Positions 1 through 6,382 of a stretch of DNA of 7,347 bases are shown here, one piece after another. The DNA is from Clostridiales bacterium (GTDB lineage Bacteria; Bacillota; Clostridia; Caldicoprobacterales; DTU083), in assembly GCA_012512335.1 (NCBI GenBank), contig JAAZEK010000012.1, positions 1-7,347 of the forward strand, read 5' to 3'. Position numbers and translations under genes: made by a program. The notes below the pieces were generated by a model. It worked only from the letters and a program-made list of their open reading frames with translations, did no database searches and was not told the origin of the DNA. Within the stretch, counting starts at the first letter, position 1. Each line of letters begins with the position of its first letter.

Positions 1-1
1 A

Positions 2-103
2 GTACAGGAAAAAGTATTAGTTGAAGTTGGATATGCCACGGATATGAATATTATTGCAGTTAATGTTTTGACTAGGAAGATAGTTATTCTAAGATATGAA
101 TAA
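2..103 (+). CDS. Possible C-terminal fragment of an unrecognised protein (5' end outside window)
   Basis: This frame is open from the window edge to a TAA at 101-103, giving 33 residues that begin VQEKVLVEVGYATD and end RKIVILRYE. Both other forward frames hit stops within the first 25 or so bases, and the composition (alternating hydrophobic and charged residues, beta-strand-like) is compatible with a real C-terminus. I do not recognise a family and propose no function. The 33 open codons could also be chance, since no start or ribosome binding site is visible. Confidence 0.35.
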   Translation, partial: VQEKVLVEVGYATDMNIIAVNVLTRKIVILRYE

Positions 104-155
104 GTCTCAAGGTAGACATTAGGTGATGGGTACTAGATGATAGGGATGTATATGG

Positions 156-211
156 CATATGAGATATAAGACATGAGACATGAGACATGAGATATAAGAT
201 ATGAGTTATGA
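156..211 (+). repeat. Tandem heptamer array (GACATGA/GATATGA type)
   Basis: Eight consecutive 7-bp units can be read: CATATGA, GATATAA, GACATGA three times, GATATAA, GATATGA, GTTATGA. The array ends directly against the AGGAG ribosome binding site (213-217) of the next gene. It also creates a spurious upstream ATG at 201. A related four-unit array lies at 6751-6778. The most economical reading is a slippage-generated simple repeat; a regulatory role is not shown. Confidence 0.8.
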
Positions 212-224
212 GAGGAGAAAGTTT

Positions 225-1325
225 ATGAATAACCCTAAGGTAAAAGAATTGTTGGAAGCTAGAAATCTTCCCCAGTTACTTCAGTTTCAGGATGGTTCCC
301 CTGTAGCTTCAGCTGAGGATTGGAACCAAAGACGGGAGGAAATTCTTAGCATACTAAGTCATGAGGTATATGGAGAAAGAATTCCTGATCCTCTATCACT
401 TGTGGTAGAAGTTAATGAAAGCAATGATAATTCTTATGCAGCTAAGGTGCTTGAGGAGCATTTAACTTTGACAGCAGGCCTTAAGCAAGGTAGCTTTTCA
501 TTTCCATTTCATTTTTTCAAACCTAAAAATGTAGTTAATCCTATGACTATTGTATATGTAGCATTTAGATCCGATTTACCAGATAGATATCTACCTATAG
601 AGGAAATCACCGATGAAGGTATAGCGGTAGCAATCTTTAACTATGATGATGTTGTTCCAGATAAAGAGGATGATTTTACCAAAGGCTTGGCAAAGCTGTT
701 GTATACAGATGGCAAAAGAGAGTCTACAGATCCAGGTAAGATTATGATGTGGGCGTGGGCGGCTTCCAGAGTGATGGATTATCTGAAAACCCGGGATGAT
801 ATTGACCATGATAACATTGGAGTTATGGGTCATTCTAGGCTTGGTAAGACTGCTCTAGTAGCAGCTGCTTATGACCAGCGCTTTACATTTTGTTTCCCCA
901 ATAACTCAGGTTGTTCAGGGGATGCAATCACTCGAGATAAAGAAGGCGAACGAGTGGAGCCAATTACCAGAGTATTTCCTTACTGGTTCTGCTTGAATTA
1001 TTCCAAGTATGCAAATAAAGAAGAAGAAATGCCATTTGATCAGCACTTCTTAATTGGAGCAATTGCACCAAGGTTTGTTTCTGGAGGTGCAGCGGTGGAG
1101 GATACATGGGCAGATCCCAACAGTCAGTTTCTAGGGTATGCAGCTGCAAGCGAAGCGTACAAATTACTAGGACTGAAGGGTTTGGTACATTCAGATAGAT
1201 TACCTGAAATTGGCGATACATTCCATGAAGGTAGCCTAGGCTATCATCTTCGATCAGGATCGCATTTCCATAGTAGATATGATTGGCTACGATATATCGA
1301 ATTCATGAAAAAACACAGGCGCTAG
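225..1325 (+). CDS. CE15-like alpha/beta hydrolase (glucuronoyl esterase-type), cytoplasmic
   Basis: The predicted 366-residue protein resembles bacterial carbohydrate esterase family 15, whose characterised members cleave esters between glucuronic acid in xylan and lignin alcohols. The nucleophile motif GHSRLGKTAL places the catalytic serine at about residue 204. The C-terminal GYHLRSGSHFHSRYDW block supplies the likely histidine (about 347), and the VEDTWADP motif near 291-298 is typical of the family. At the position of the canonical fungal acid (23 residues after the serine, before SG) there is Asn227 instead of Glu, so Glu292 or Asp293 probably serves as the acid. There is no signal peptide or lipobox, so the enzyme appears cytoplasmic and may act on imported oligosaccharides or other esters. 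ATG 225 is chosen because AGGAG lies 7 nt upstream; the in-frame ATG at 201 falls inside the heptamer array and has no ribosome binding site. Family is fairly secure, substrate unknown. Confidence 0.85.
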   Translation: MNNPKVKELLEARNLPQLLQFQDGSPVASAEDWNQRREEILSILSHEVYGERIPDPLSLVVEVNESNDNSYAAKVLEEHLTLTAGLKQGSFSFPFHFFKPKNVVNPMTIVYVAFRSDLPDRYLPIEEITDEGIAVAIFNYDDVVPDKEDDFTKGLAKLLYTDGKRESTDPGKIMMWAWAASRVMDYLKTRDDIDHDNIGVMGHSRLGKTALVAAAYDQRFTFCFPNNSGCSGDAITRDKEGERVEPITRVFPYWFCLNYSKYANKEEEMPFDQHFLIGAIAPRFVSGGAAVEDTWADPNSQFLGYAAASEAYKLLGLKGLVHSDRLPEIGDTFHEGSLGYHLRSGSHFHSRYDWLRYIEFMKKHRR

Positions 1326-1417
1326 GTATATTCATTATATCGAATTCATGAAAAAACACAGGCGTTAAGTATATTCTTTATATATCATGAAAAAACAAAG
1401 GTGTTAATTATATTCTT
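1294..1417 (+). repeat. Three tandem copies of the 3' end of the preceding hydrolase gene
   Basis: Copies lie at 1294-1336, 1337-1379 and about 1380-1417, with periods of 43 and 39 bp. Copy 1 is the real end of the hydrolase gene (coding YIEFMKKHRR then TAG). Copy 2 would encode the same ten residues, with CGC changed to CGT and TAG to TAA. Copy 3 is more diverged (YIMKKQRC then TAA) and has lost about 4 bp. The copies are out of frame with each other, so readthrough of the first stop would not give a protein repeat. This is a tandem duplication of a gene terminus including its stop codon, not a terminator: no GC stem with a T-run is present. Confidence 0.85.
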
Positions 1418-1439
1418 GTAACACGAAGGGGTGTAGGGG

Positions 1440-2312
1440 TTGGAGGCAATAGTATGTGGGAATTCTGTCCAAGTAAATGGTGTAACAAACTTTTGGCCAG
1501 ATCATGTTTTTGATTGTGGACAGGCTTTTCGTTGGAAGAAAGATGAAATAGGATATACAGGAGTAGCGGACAGTAAGCTTATTCGAGCAAGCTATGATTC
1601 TGAAAAACAGATATTATTACTTGAAAATTGCTCCTTAGAAGATTACCACGGTTTCTGGAGGAACTATCTTGATTTAGATAGAGACTATGGTCAAGTGAAA
1701 AAGGACTTATCATGCGATCCAGTTATGAAAGAAGCAGTTGCTTATGGATGGGGCATGCGAGTTCTAAATCAGGACCCATGGGAGACTCTGATATCCTTTA
1801 TCCTGTCAGCTAATAATAATATTACTAGAATTAAAGGCATTATCGAAAAGCTATCCATAAAGTTCGGTAATGAAATAGTGTGGGAAGGAAAATCCTACTA
1901 TAGCTTTCCAACTCCAGAATCCTTAGCAAGTGCTGAGGATTCAGCTCTAAAGGAATGTGGTTGTGGATACAGGGGAAGGTATATTAAAAACACAGCTGCT
2001 ATGGTGGCTAGTGGATTGATCTCTCCTTATGAAATCAAAGAAATGCCATATGAGGAAGCCCATAAAGAGATCCAAAAGTTCACTGGTGTGGGGGACAAGG
2101 TAGCTGACTGTATATTACTATACTCCATGGGGAAAGCAGAAGCATTTCCAGTGGATGTATGGGTGAAAAGGGTTATGGAATATTTCTATATTGGACATCC
2201 AGTGCCCATAAAGGAAATTAAGTCCATAGCAGCTAAACAGTTTGGAAAGTGTGCTGGATTGGCTCAGCAGTATTTGTTTTATTACGCCAGAGAGCAGAAA
2301 ATCGGGAAATAA
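1440..2312 (+). CDS. ogg: 8-oxoguanine DNA glycosylase/AP lyase, OGG1 type
   Basis: This 290-residue base-excision-repair enzyme should remove 8-oxoguanine from DNA and nick the abasic site through a lysine Schiff base. The OGG N-terminal domain is recognisable by DCGQAFRW at 25-32. The HhH-GPD core follows, with ISFILSANNNITRI at 118-131 matching the damage-site NNN loop of OGG1, CGYRGRYI at 175-182, and the helix-hairpin-helix FTGVGDKVADCILL at 214-227. Lys220 aligns with human OGG1 Lys249, and Asp239 in FPVDVWVKRV with human Asp268. The C-terminal GLAQQYLFYYARE also fits the family. The start is TTG 1440, with AAGGGG ending 8 nt upstream; the next in-frame Met is near residue 96, beyond the first domain. 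The downstream DUF554 gene begins 13 nt after the stop, suggesting co-transcription. Clostridial OGG1-like enzymes are known (for example from Clostridium acetobutylicum). Confidence 0.93.
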   Translation: MEAIVCGNSVQVNGVTNFWPDHVFDCGQAFRWKKDEIGYTGVADSKLIRASYDSEKQILLLENCSLEDYHGFWRNYLDLDRDYGQVKKDLSCDPVMKEAVAYGWGMRVLNQDPWETLISFILSANNNITRIKGIIEKLSIKFGNEIVWEGKSYYSFPTPESLASAEDSALKECGCGYRGRYIKNTAAMVASGLISPYEIKEMPYEEAHKEIQKFTGVGDKVADCILLYSMGKAEAFPVDVWVKRVMEYFYIGHPVPIKEIKSIAAKQFGKCAGLAQQYLFYYAREQKIGK

Positions 2313-2325
2313 GGGGAAGGTTAAT

Positions 2326-3171
2326 TTGTGGGGTACCATTGTCAATACAGTAGCCATATTACTAGGTGGTTTACTGGGTGTATTGATTTATAAAGGGATT
2401 AGTAAAAAGGTTTTGCTAACAGGTTCAGCTGTAATAATTATTGTAAGTATAGCAATAGCAGTTATTGGAGGTTTATCCAGTTCTATACATCCATTAAGAG
2501 CTGTTATTGGAGGCGTAGTTGCCTGCATATTATGGCTGATAGTTGGTCTCCTGCTTCGAAACGGATTGTCTGAAGCATATAGTAATATTATTATGCAAGG
2601 TATTGGCTTGGCAGTTGTAGTTATCGGTATTTCAAGCTCTCTGGAAACCAGAAATATGGTACTGGTTATAATAAGCTTAGTAATTGGTGGAATTATTGGA
2701 CAAGCATTAGGTATTGAAAAAAGACTTGATTCTCTGGGGATGATGGCACAGAAAAGATTGAAGGGCGGAGAGAATAGCACAGTATCTCAGGGCTTTGTTA
2801 GTGCTAGCCTGATTTTTTGTGTAGGAGCAATGGCTATTGTAGGCTCACTGGATGCAGGTCTTAAAGGAAATTATGCAACCCTATACGCAAAATCCATGCT
2901 GGACGGAATCACTTCCATCGTACTAGCCTCAACCTTAGGGGTGGGAGTCATGTTTTCTGCTGTAGCTGTTTTTCTATATCAAGGAGCAATCACCTTGACA
3001 GCAGGGTTTCTAGCTCCATATTTGTCGGATTTTGTCGTAGCAGAGATGACTGCTATTGGTGGTATTTTGATTATTGGTATCGGTCTTTCAATGCTGAATA
3101 TCAGGAAATTTAACATTGGCAACCTTCTTCCTGCTATTTTTATTCCGCCAATTTATTTTTCCTCTAGCTAG
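2326..3171 (+). CDS. DUF554 family integral membrane protein (YqgA/YdfK-like)
   Basis: The predicted product is a 281-residue, highly hydrophobic inner-membrane protein. The N-terminal GTIVNTVAILLGG and the FCVGAMAIVGSLDAG (164-178) and YAKSMLDGITSIVLAS (187-202) blocks are signatures of DUF554. The molecular function of the family is not established; transport or channel-like activity is only a guess. It is longer than the usual ~230 residues. The excess is an additional hydrophobic stretch at about 34-87 between the first hairpin and the IIMQGIGLAV segment, which looks like a partial copy of the N-terminus (see findings). TTG 2326 is chosen because AGGGGAAGG (2312-2320) lies 5 nt upstream and because DUF554 proteins normally begin M-x-GTIVN; the longer frame starting at 2242 would overlap the glycosylase gene. 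It probably forms an operon with that gene. Confidence 0.85.
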   Translation: MWGTIVNTVAILLGGLLGVLIYKGISKKVLLTGSAVIIIVSIAIAVIGGLSSSIHPLRAVIGGVVACILWLIVGLLLRNGLSEAYSNIIMQGIGLAVVVIGISSSLETRNMVLVIISLVIGGIIGQALGIEKRLDSLGMMAQKRLKGGENSTVSQGFVSASLIFCVGAMAIVGSLDAGLKGNYATLYAKSMLDGITSIVLASTLGVGVMFSAVAVFLYQGAITLTAGFLAPYLSDFVVAEMTAIGGILIIGIGLSMLNIRKFNIGNLLPAIFIPPIYFSSS

Positions 3172-3201
3172 CTTAATTCAACAATTATTAGAATCGCTAC
3201 C

Positions 3202-3230
3202 TTGACACTGTTTCTTACATTTGTTAAACT
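3202..3230 (+). promoter_or_regulatory. Candidate sigma-A promoter for guaB-guaA
   Basis: A consensus -35 TTGACA at 3202-3207 is followed after exactly 17 bp by TAAACT at 3225-3230, which matches the key T, A and final T of a -10 box. Transcription would begin near 3237 and give a leader of about 175 nt before guaB that contains the 11-bp repeat array. I see no purine or PRPP riboswitch core and no PurR-box-like sequence in this leader. Confidence 0.5.
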
Positions 3231-3269
3231 TATTTTTAATAAAAATTTCTTTGATAGAAGCCTTTGTTT

Positions 3270-3313
3270 TATTTCTTTACTATTTCTTTACTATTTCTTT
3301 ACTATTTCTTTAC
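3270..3313 (+). repeat. Four perfect tandem copies of TATTTCTTTAC (11 bp) in the guaB leader
   Basis: Units are at 3270-3280, 3281-3291, 3292-3302 and 3303-3313, with no mismatches. The 11-bp period is close to one helical turn, and the repeat sits between the predicted promoter and guaB. The transcript would be pyrimidine-rich, with little ability to pair with itself. Perfect identity suggests recent expansion by slippage; phased binding of a protein is possible but unproven. Confidence 0.9.
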
Positions 3314-3323
3314 TTAGATACTC

Positions 3324-3344
3324 AGGCAGAATATATTTCTGCTT
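3324..3344 (+). other. Small hairpin in guaB leader
   Basis: GCAGAA (3326-3331) pairs perfectly with TTCTGC (3337-3342) around a TATAT loop, and one wobble and one A-T pair extend it outward. There is no following run of T, so it does not look like an intrinsic terminator. A second weak 5-bp hairpin (GAACC 3365-3369 with GGTTC 3378-3382) lies closer to guaB. Function is unknown. Confidence 0.3.
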
Positions 3345-3412
3345 AGCATTTTATAACAACTAAAGAACCTGCAAAAGGGTTCATAACCAACAAATTTGGA
3401 AAGGGTGTGTTT

Positions 3413-4873
3413 GTGATTCAAAACAGGATTCAAAAAGAAGGTTTAACCTTTGATGACGTACTATTAATTCCACAACAGTCAGATGTATTACCAAACAATG
3501 TAGATCTTAGCACGCAGTTAACTAGTAAAATTAAACTCAATATCCCATTAATGAGCGCAGCAATGGATACAGTAACGGAGGCAAGATCCGCTATTGCGGT
3601 GGCTCGTGAGGGTGGAGTTGGCATCATCCATAAAAATATGACGATTGAGGAGCAGGCTGTTCAGGTAGATAAGGTTAAACGTTCTGAACACGGAGTTATC
3701 GTAGATCCCTTCTTTCTTTCAGCTAATCATTTATTATCGGACGCTATGGCCCTCATGAAGAAATATCGAATTTCTGGTGTTCCCATTACTGACCACGGTA
3801 AGCTGGTTGGTATTATTACCAATAGGGATATCCGCTTTGAGACAGACTTTACAAAAAAAATCGATGAGGTAATGACCTCTAAAAACTTGGTTACAGGTCC
3901 AGAAGGCACCACACTGCAGGAAGCACAGGAAATACTGAGACATTATAAAATTGAAAAGCTGCCCATCGTAGATGAAAAGGGGATGCTGAAAGGCTTAATT
4001 ACTATTAAGGACATCGAAAAAGCCATTCAATATCCTAATTCAGCTAAGGATGACAATGGACGTTTACTAGCAGGTGCAGCTGTAGGTATAGCCAAAGATA
4101 CTTTGGATAGAGTAGCTGCCTTGGTTCAGGCAAAGGTAGACGTCATTGCTGTAGATACTGCCCACGGACATTCTAAAAATGTAATTGAACTAGTTAGAAC
4201 TATTAGAAAACATTATCCTGATTTACAGATTATTGCTGGAAATGTAGCGACTGCAGGGGCAACCCGTGCCTTAATTGAAGCGGGGGCTAACTGTATTAAA
4301 GTAGGAATCGGTCCTGGTTCCATATGTACCACCCGTGTAGTAGCAGGAATTGGTGTTCCTCAAATCACTGCCATTTTTGATTGTGCTCAGGAAGCAGACA
4401 AATATGGAGTTCCTATCATAGCAGATGGAGGAATCAAATACTCTGGTGATATTACCAAAGCTATTGCAGCTGGTGCCAGTGCTGTTATGCTTGGTAGCTT
4501 GCTTGCAGGTACAGAGGAAAGCCCTGGGGAAACAGAAATTTTCCAAGGTAGAAGATTCAAGGTTTATCGTGGAATGGGCTCTATGAGCGCTATGGCTGCA
4601 GGGAGTAAAGACCGTTACTTCCAGGAGGACGCACAGAAGTTGGTTCCAGAAGGGGTAGAAGGTCGAGTTCCTTTTAAAGGCACACTTGCTGATACTATCT
4701 ATCAATTAGTTGGTGGTTTACGTTCAGGTATGGGATATTGTGGAACACCTACTATTCGAGATTTGAGAACAAAGACGCAGTTTATGAGAATAACAGGGGC
4801 AGGTCTTAAGGAAAACCATCCTCATGACATCTATATTACCAAAGAAGCGCCTAACTACAGTGCAGGAGTGTAA
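3413..4873 (+). CDS. guaB: Inosine-5'-monophosphate dehydrogenase
   Basis: This 486-residue cytoplasmic enzyme oxidises IMP to XMP with NAD+, the committed step to guanine nucleotides. The N-terminal EGLTFDDVLLIPQ is diagnostic. A Bateman module of two CBS domains occupies roughly 95-210 within the TIM barrel. The potassium-binding and catalytic loop GIGPGSICTTR carries Cys305, the nucleophile that forms the E-XMP intermediate. The flap (YRGMGSMSAM) is followed by SKDRYFQ with the Arg401-Tyr402 dyad that activates water, then EGVEGRVPFKG. Length and motifs are normal. GTG 3413 is chosen because GGAAAGGG ends 7 nt upstream; the in-frame GTG at 3407 would be only 1 nt from that site. guaA follows 69 nt after the stop, so the pair carries out IMP to XMP to GMP and is probably co-transcribed. 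Confidence 0.97.
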   Translation: MIQNRIQKEGLTFDDVLLIPQQSDVLPNNVDLSTQLTSKIKLNIPLMSAAMDTVTEARSAIAVAREGGVGIIHKNMTIEEQAVQVDKVKRSEHGVIVDPFFLSANHLLSDAMALMKKYRISGVPITDHGKLVGIITNRDIRFETDFTKKIDEVMTSKNLVTGPEGTTLQEAQEILRHYKIEKLPIVDEKGMLKGLITIKDIEKAIQYPNSAKDDNGRLLAGAAVGIAKDTLDRVAALVQAKVDVIAVDTAHGHSKNVIELVRTIRKHYPDLQIIAGNVATAGATRALIEAGANCIKVGIGPGSICTTRVVAGIGVPQITAIFDCAQEADKYGVPIIADGGIKYSGDITKAIAAGASAVMLGSLLAGTEESPGETEIFQGRRFKVYRGMGSMSAMAAGSKDRYFQEDAQKLVPEGVEGRVPFKGTLADTIYQLVGGLRSGMGYCGTPTIRDLRTKTQFMRITGAGLKENHPHDIYITKEAPNYSAGV

Positions 4874-4887
4874 ATTAATACACTCCT
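4864..4887 (+). other. Hairpin spanning the guaB stop codon
   Basis: AGGAGTGTA (4864-4872) is perfectly complementary to TACACTCCT (4879-4887) around a 6-nt AATTAA loop. The 5' arm includes the last sense codon and most of the TAA stop of guaB. Only a short T/A stretch (TATTTA) follows, so it could be a leaky terminator, an mRNA processing or stability element between guaB and guaA, or chance. The 9-bp perfect stem makes chance less likely. Confidence 0.5.
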
Positions 4888-4942
4888 TATTTAGATGATT
4901 AATGACTCGTCAAATGAGTTGTTTATGGAAGGAATGGGATTG

Positions 4943-6211
4943 ATGTCAAAGGAAACAGTCATTATATTAGACTTTGGTGGACAATACAGTCTGAGTATCG
5001 CACGAAAGGTTAGAGGATTAAATGTTTATTGTGAAATCCTACCCTATCATGCATCAATAGAACGGATCCAAGAGAAAAATCCCCTTGGGATTATTTTCGC
5101 CAGAGCTGCAAGCAGTGAAGCCGAAAGTGGCACCGAGGAAATATCGGATGGAAGTGCAGAAGCTTTTGAATGGGAAATTCCTGTATTGGAGCTTGACGAG
5201 GCTGATTTAGAAGACCAAATTTTAAAGAACTTTTTATATGATATTTGTGGATGTACAGGTCTATGGACCATGGCTAACTATGCTCAGGAATCAGTTTGTG
5301 ATTTGAAGGAGCAAATGAAAGGCAAAAAGGTTTTGTGCGCCCTATCTGGTGGCGTAGACAGTTCAGTAGCTGCCGTTATGGTGCATAAGGCGGTAGGTGA
5401 CAATCTAACCTGCATATTTGTTGACCATGGTTTGCTCCGTAAAGACGAAGGAGACCAAGTAGAGGAAACCTTTAAAGAACAGTTCCAAATGAATATAATT
5501 CGGGTAAATGTCCAGGAACGATTCCTAAATCGTTTGAAAGGCGTTACCGACCCAGAAACAAAAAGGAAGATTATTGGGGAAGAATTTATCCGGGTATTTG
5601 AAGAGGAAGCTAAGAAAATTGGTGCAGTAGATTATCTGGTTCAAGGCACTATCTACCCTGATGTGGTAGAAAGTGGCGTTGGAGCTGCGCTGGTAAAAAG
5701 CCATCACAATGTAGGTGGTTTACCAGATTATGTTGACTTCAAGGAAATCGTAGAGCCTTTAAGAGAGTTGTTTAAAGATGAGGTTCGTGAACTAGGCGAG
5801 GAGCTGGGTATTCCAAAAGAACTGATTTGGCGTCAACCCTTCCCGGGGCCAGGACTTGCTATCAGGGTAATTGGCGATATCACGGAGGAAAAGCTCAATA
5901 TACTAAGGGAAGCAGACGCTGTTTTCCGAGATGAAATCGTCAAAGCTGGATTAGACCAGGAAATCTGGCAGTACTTTGCGGTGCTGACCGGAATGCGTAG
6001 TGTTGGGGTTAAGGCAGATGTAAGGACCTATGATTACACCATTGCACTTCGTGCAGTAACCAGTATTGATGCCATGACAGCAGACTGGGCAAGAATCCCT
6101 CATGATGTATTGAACACGATTTCCAGTCGTATAGTAAATGATGTAGAGCACGTAAACCGTGTAGTTTACGATATTACCAGCAAGCCACCATCTACTATCG
6201 AGTGGGAGTAA
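4943..6211 (+). CDS. guaA: GMP synthetase with a degenerate, catalytically empty glutaminase domain
   Basis: The synthetase part is complete. Residues ~125-300 form the ATP-pyrophosphatase domain with P-loop SGGVDSS (135-141), FVDHGLLRKDEG, the GEEFIRVFEEEA lid region, QGTIYPDVVES and KSHHNVGGLP. Residues ~300-422 form the dimerisation domain (PFPGPGLAIRVIG through KPPSTIEWE). It should adenylate XMP and aminate it to GMP. The protein is 422 residues against about 510 normally, and the missing part is all in the N-terminal class I glutamine amidotransferase domain. DFGGQYSLSIARKVR, VYCEILPY, GIIF, IPVL and the closing helix ILKNFLYDICGC remain. GGP is replaced by ARAAS, the GICYG elbow with its cysteine is absent after IPVL (79-82), and the HPE strand is gone. 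Glutamine cannot be hydrolysed by this chain, so ammonia must be used directly or supplied in trans (inference). ATG 4943 is chosen because AAGGAA lies 8 nt upstream; the ATG at 4895 has no ribosome binding site. It follows guaB. Confidence 0.93.
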   Translation: MSKETVIILDFGGQYSLSIARKVRGLNVYCEILPYHASIERIQEKNPLGIIFARAASSEAESGTEEISDGSAEAFEWEIPVLELDEADLEDQILKNFLYDICGCTGLWTMANYAQESVCDLKEQMKGKKVLCALSGGVDSSVAAVMVHKAVGDNLTCIFVDHGLLRKDEGDQVEETFKEQFQMNIIRVNVQERFLNRLKGVTDPETKRKIIGEEFIRVFEEEAKKIGAVDYLVQGTIYPDVVESGVGAALVKSHHNVGGLPDYVDFKEIVEPLRELFKDEVRELGEELGIPKELIWRQPFPGPGLAIRVIGDITEEKLNILREADAVFRDEIVKAGLDQEIWQYFAVLTGMRSVGVKADVRTYDYTIALRAVTSIDAMTADWARIPHDVLNTISSRIVNDVEHVNRVVYDITSKPPSTIEWE

Positions 6212-6213
6212 AG

Positions 6214-6282
6214 TAGTCAACTAACCCACACTTGCAGAAGTCGGGGCTTGAAGAAGAAATTCTTTCAAGCCCTAGTTGACTA
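6214..6282 (+). terminator. Composite stem-loop immediately after guaA
   Basis: Outer arms TAGTCAACTA (6214-6223) and TAGTTGACTA (6273-6282) are perfectly complementary over 10 bp. Inside lies a second 9-bp stem, GGGCTTGAA (6244-6252) with TTCAAGCCC (6264-6272). The two 3' arms abut, while a 20-nt bulge (6224-6243) separates the 5' arms. It begins 2 nt after the guaA stop. No T-run follows, so it is not a textbook intrinsic terminator; it may stabilise the 3' end or assist termination. A further TTGACTA copy at 6296-6302 could compete for the 5' arm. Confidence 0.5.
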
Positions 6283-6315
6283 GCCTGAATCTTGATTGAC
6301 TACGTTGGATAGCAT

Positions 6316-6382
6316 GAAAAAACCCAAGAATGAAACTCTAGTTTTTGGCATCTCAATTAGTGCATGGCTTTCTTGGGCTTTT
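6316..6382 (+). terminator. Possible intrinsic terminator (long-range stem, A-run and T-run)
   Basis: CCCAAGAA (6323-6330), preceded by a run of A, pairs with TTCTTGGG (6370-6377), which is followed by CTTTT. Apart from one mismatch (A6322 with C6378) the A and T flanks also pair, so it might work on either strand. The 39-nt intervening sequence contains AAACTCTAGTTT, which could form a small inner hairpin, and the 5' arm of another inverted repeat that conflicts with this one (see findings). It is weak as a terminator because the loop is long and the T-run short. Confidence 0.35.

Noticed and set aside
2388..2780. 130-codon open frame on the - strand inside the DUF554 gene
   Set aside because: It is the antisense of a hydrophobic coding sequence, has no ribosome binding site and gives no recognisable protein; the + strand frame matches DUF554 throughout.
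3235..3412. Guanine or PRPP riboswitch controlling guaB
   Set aside because: I could not find the conserved core sequences of these riboswitches in the leader; only two small hairpins and the 11-bp repeats are present.
4271..4705. 144-codon open frame on the - strand inside guaB
   Set aside because: It lies antisense to the catalytic and flap region of a clearly conserved IMP dehydrogenase; its Ser/Thr/Cys-rich translation is typical of a shadow frame.
4895..4942. 16-residue N-terminal extension of GuaA from ATG 4895
   Set aside because: No Shine-Dalgarno precedes it, while a good AAGGAA site precedes ATG 4943, where the protein begins as other GuaA proteins do (MSKETVIILDFGGQY).
5088..5230. 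Frameshift or sequencing error as the cause of the missing GuaA glutaminase segment
   Set aside because: Only about 100 bases lie between GIIF and IPVL and none are left for the missing ~90 residues; I see no GICYG or HPE coding remnants in other frames, and GGP is also replaced in frame.
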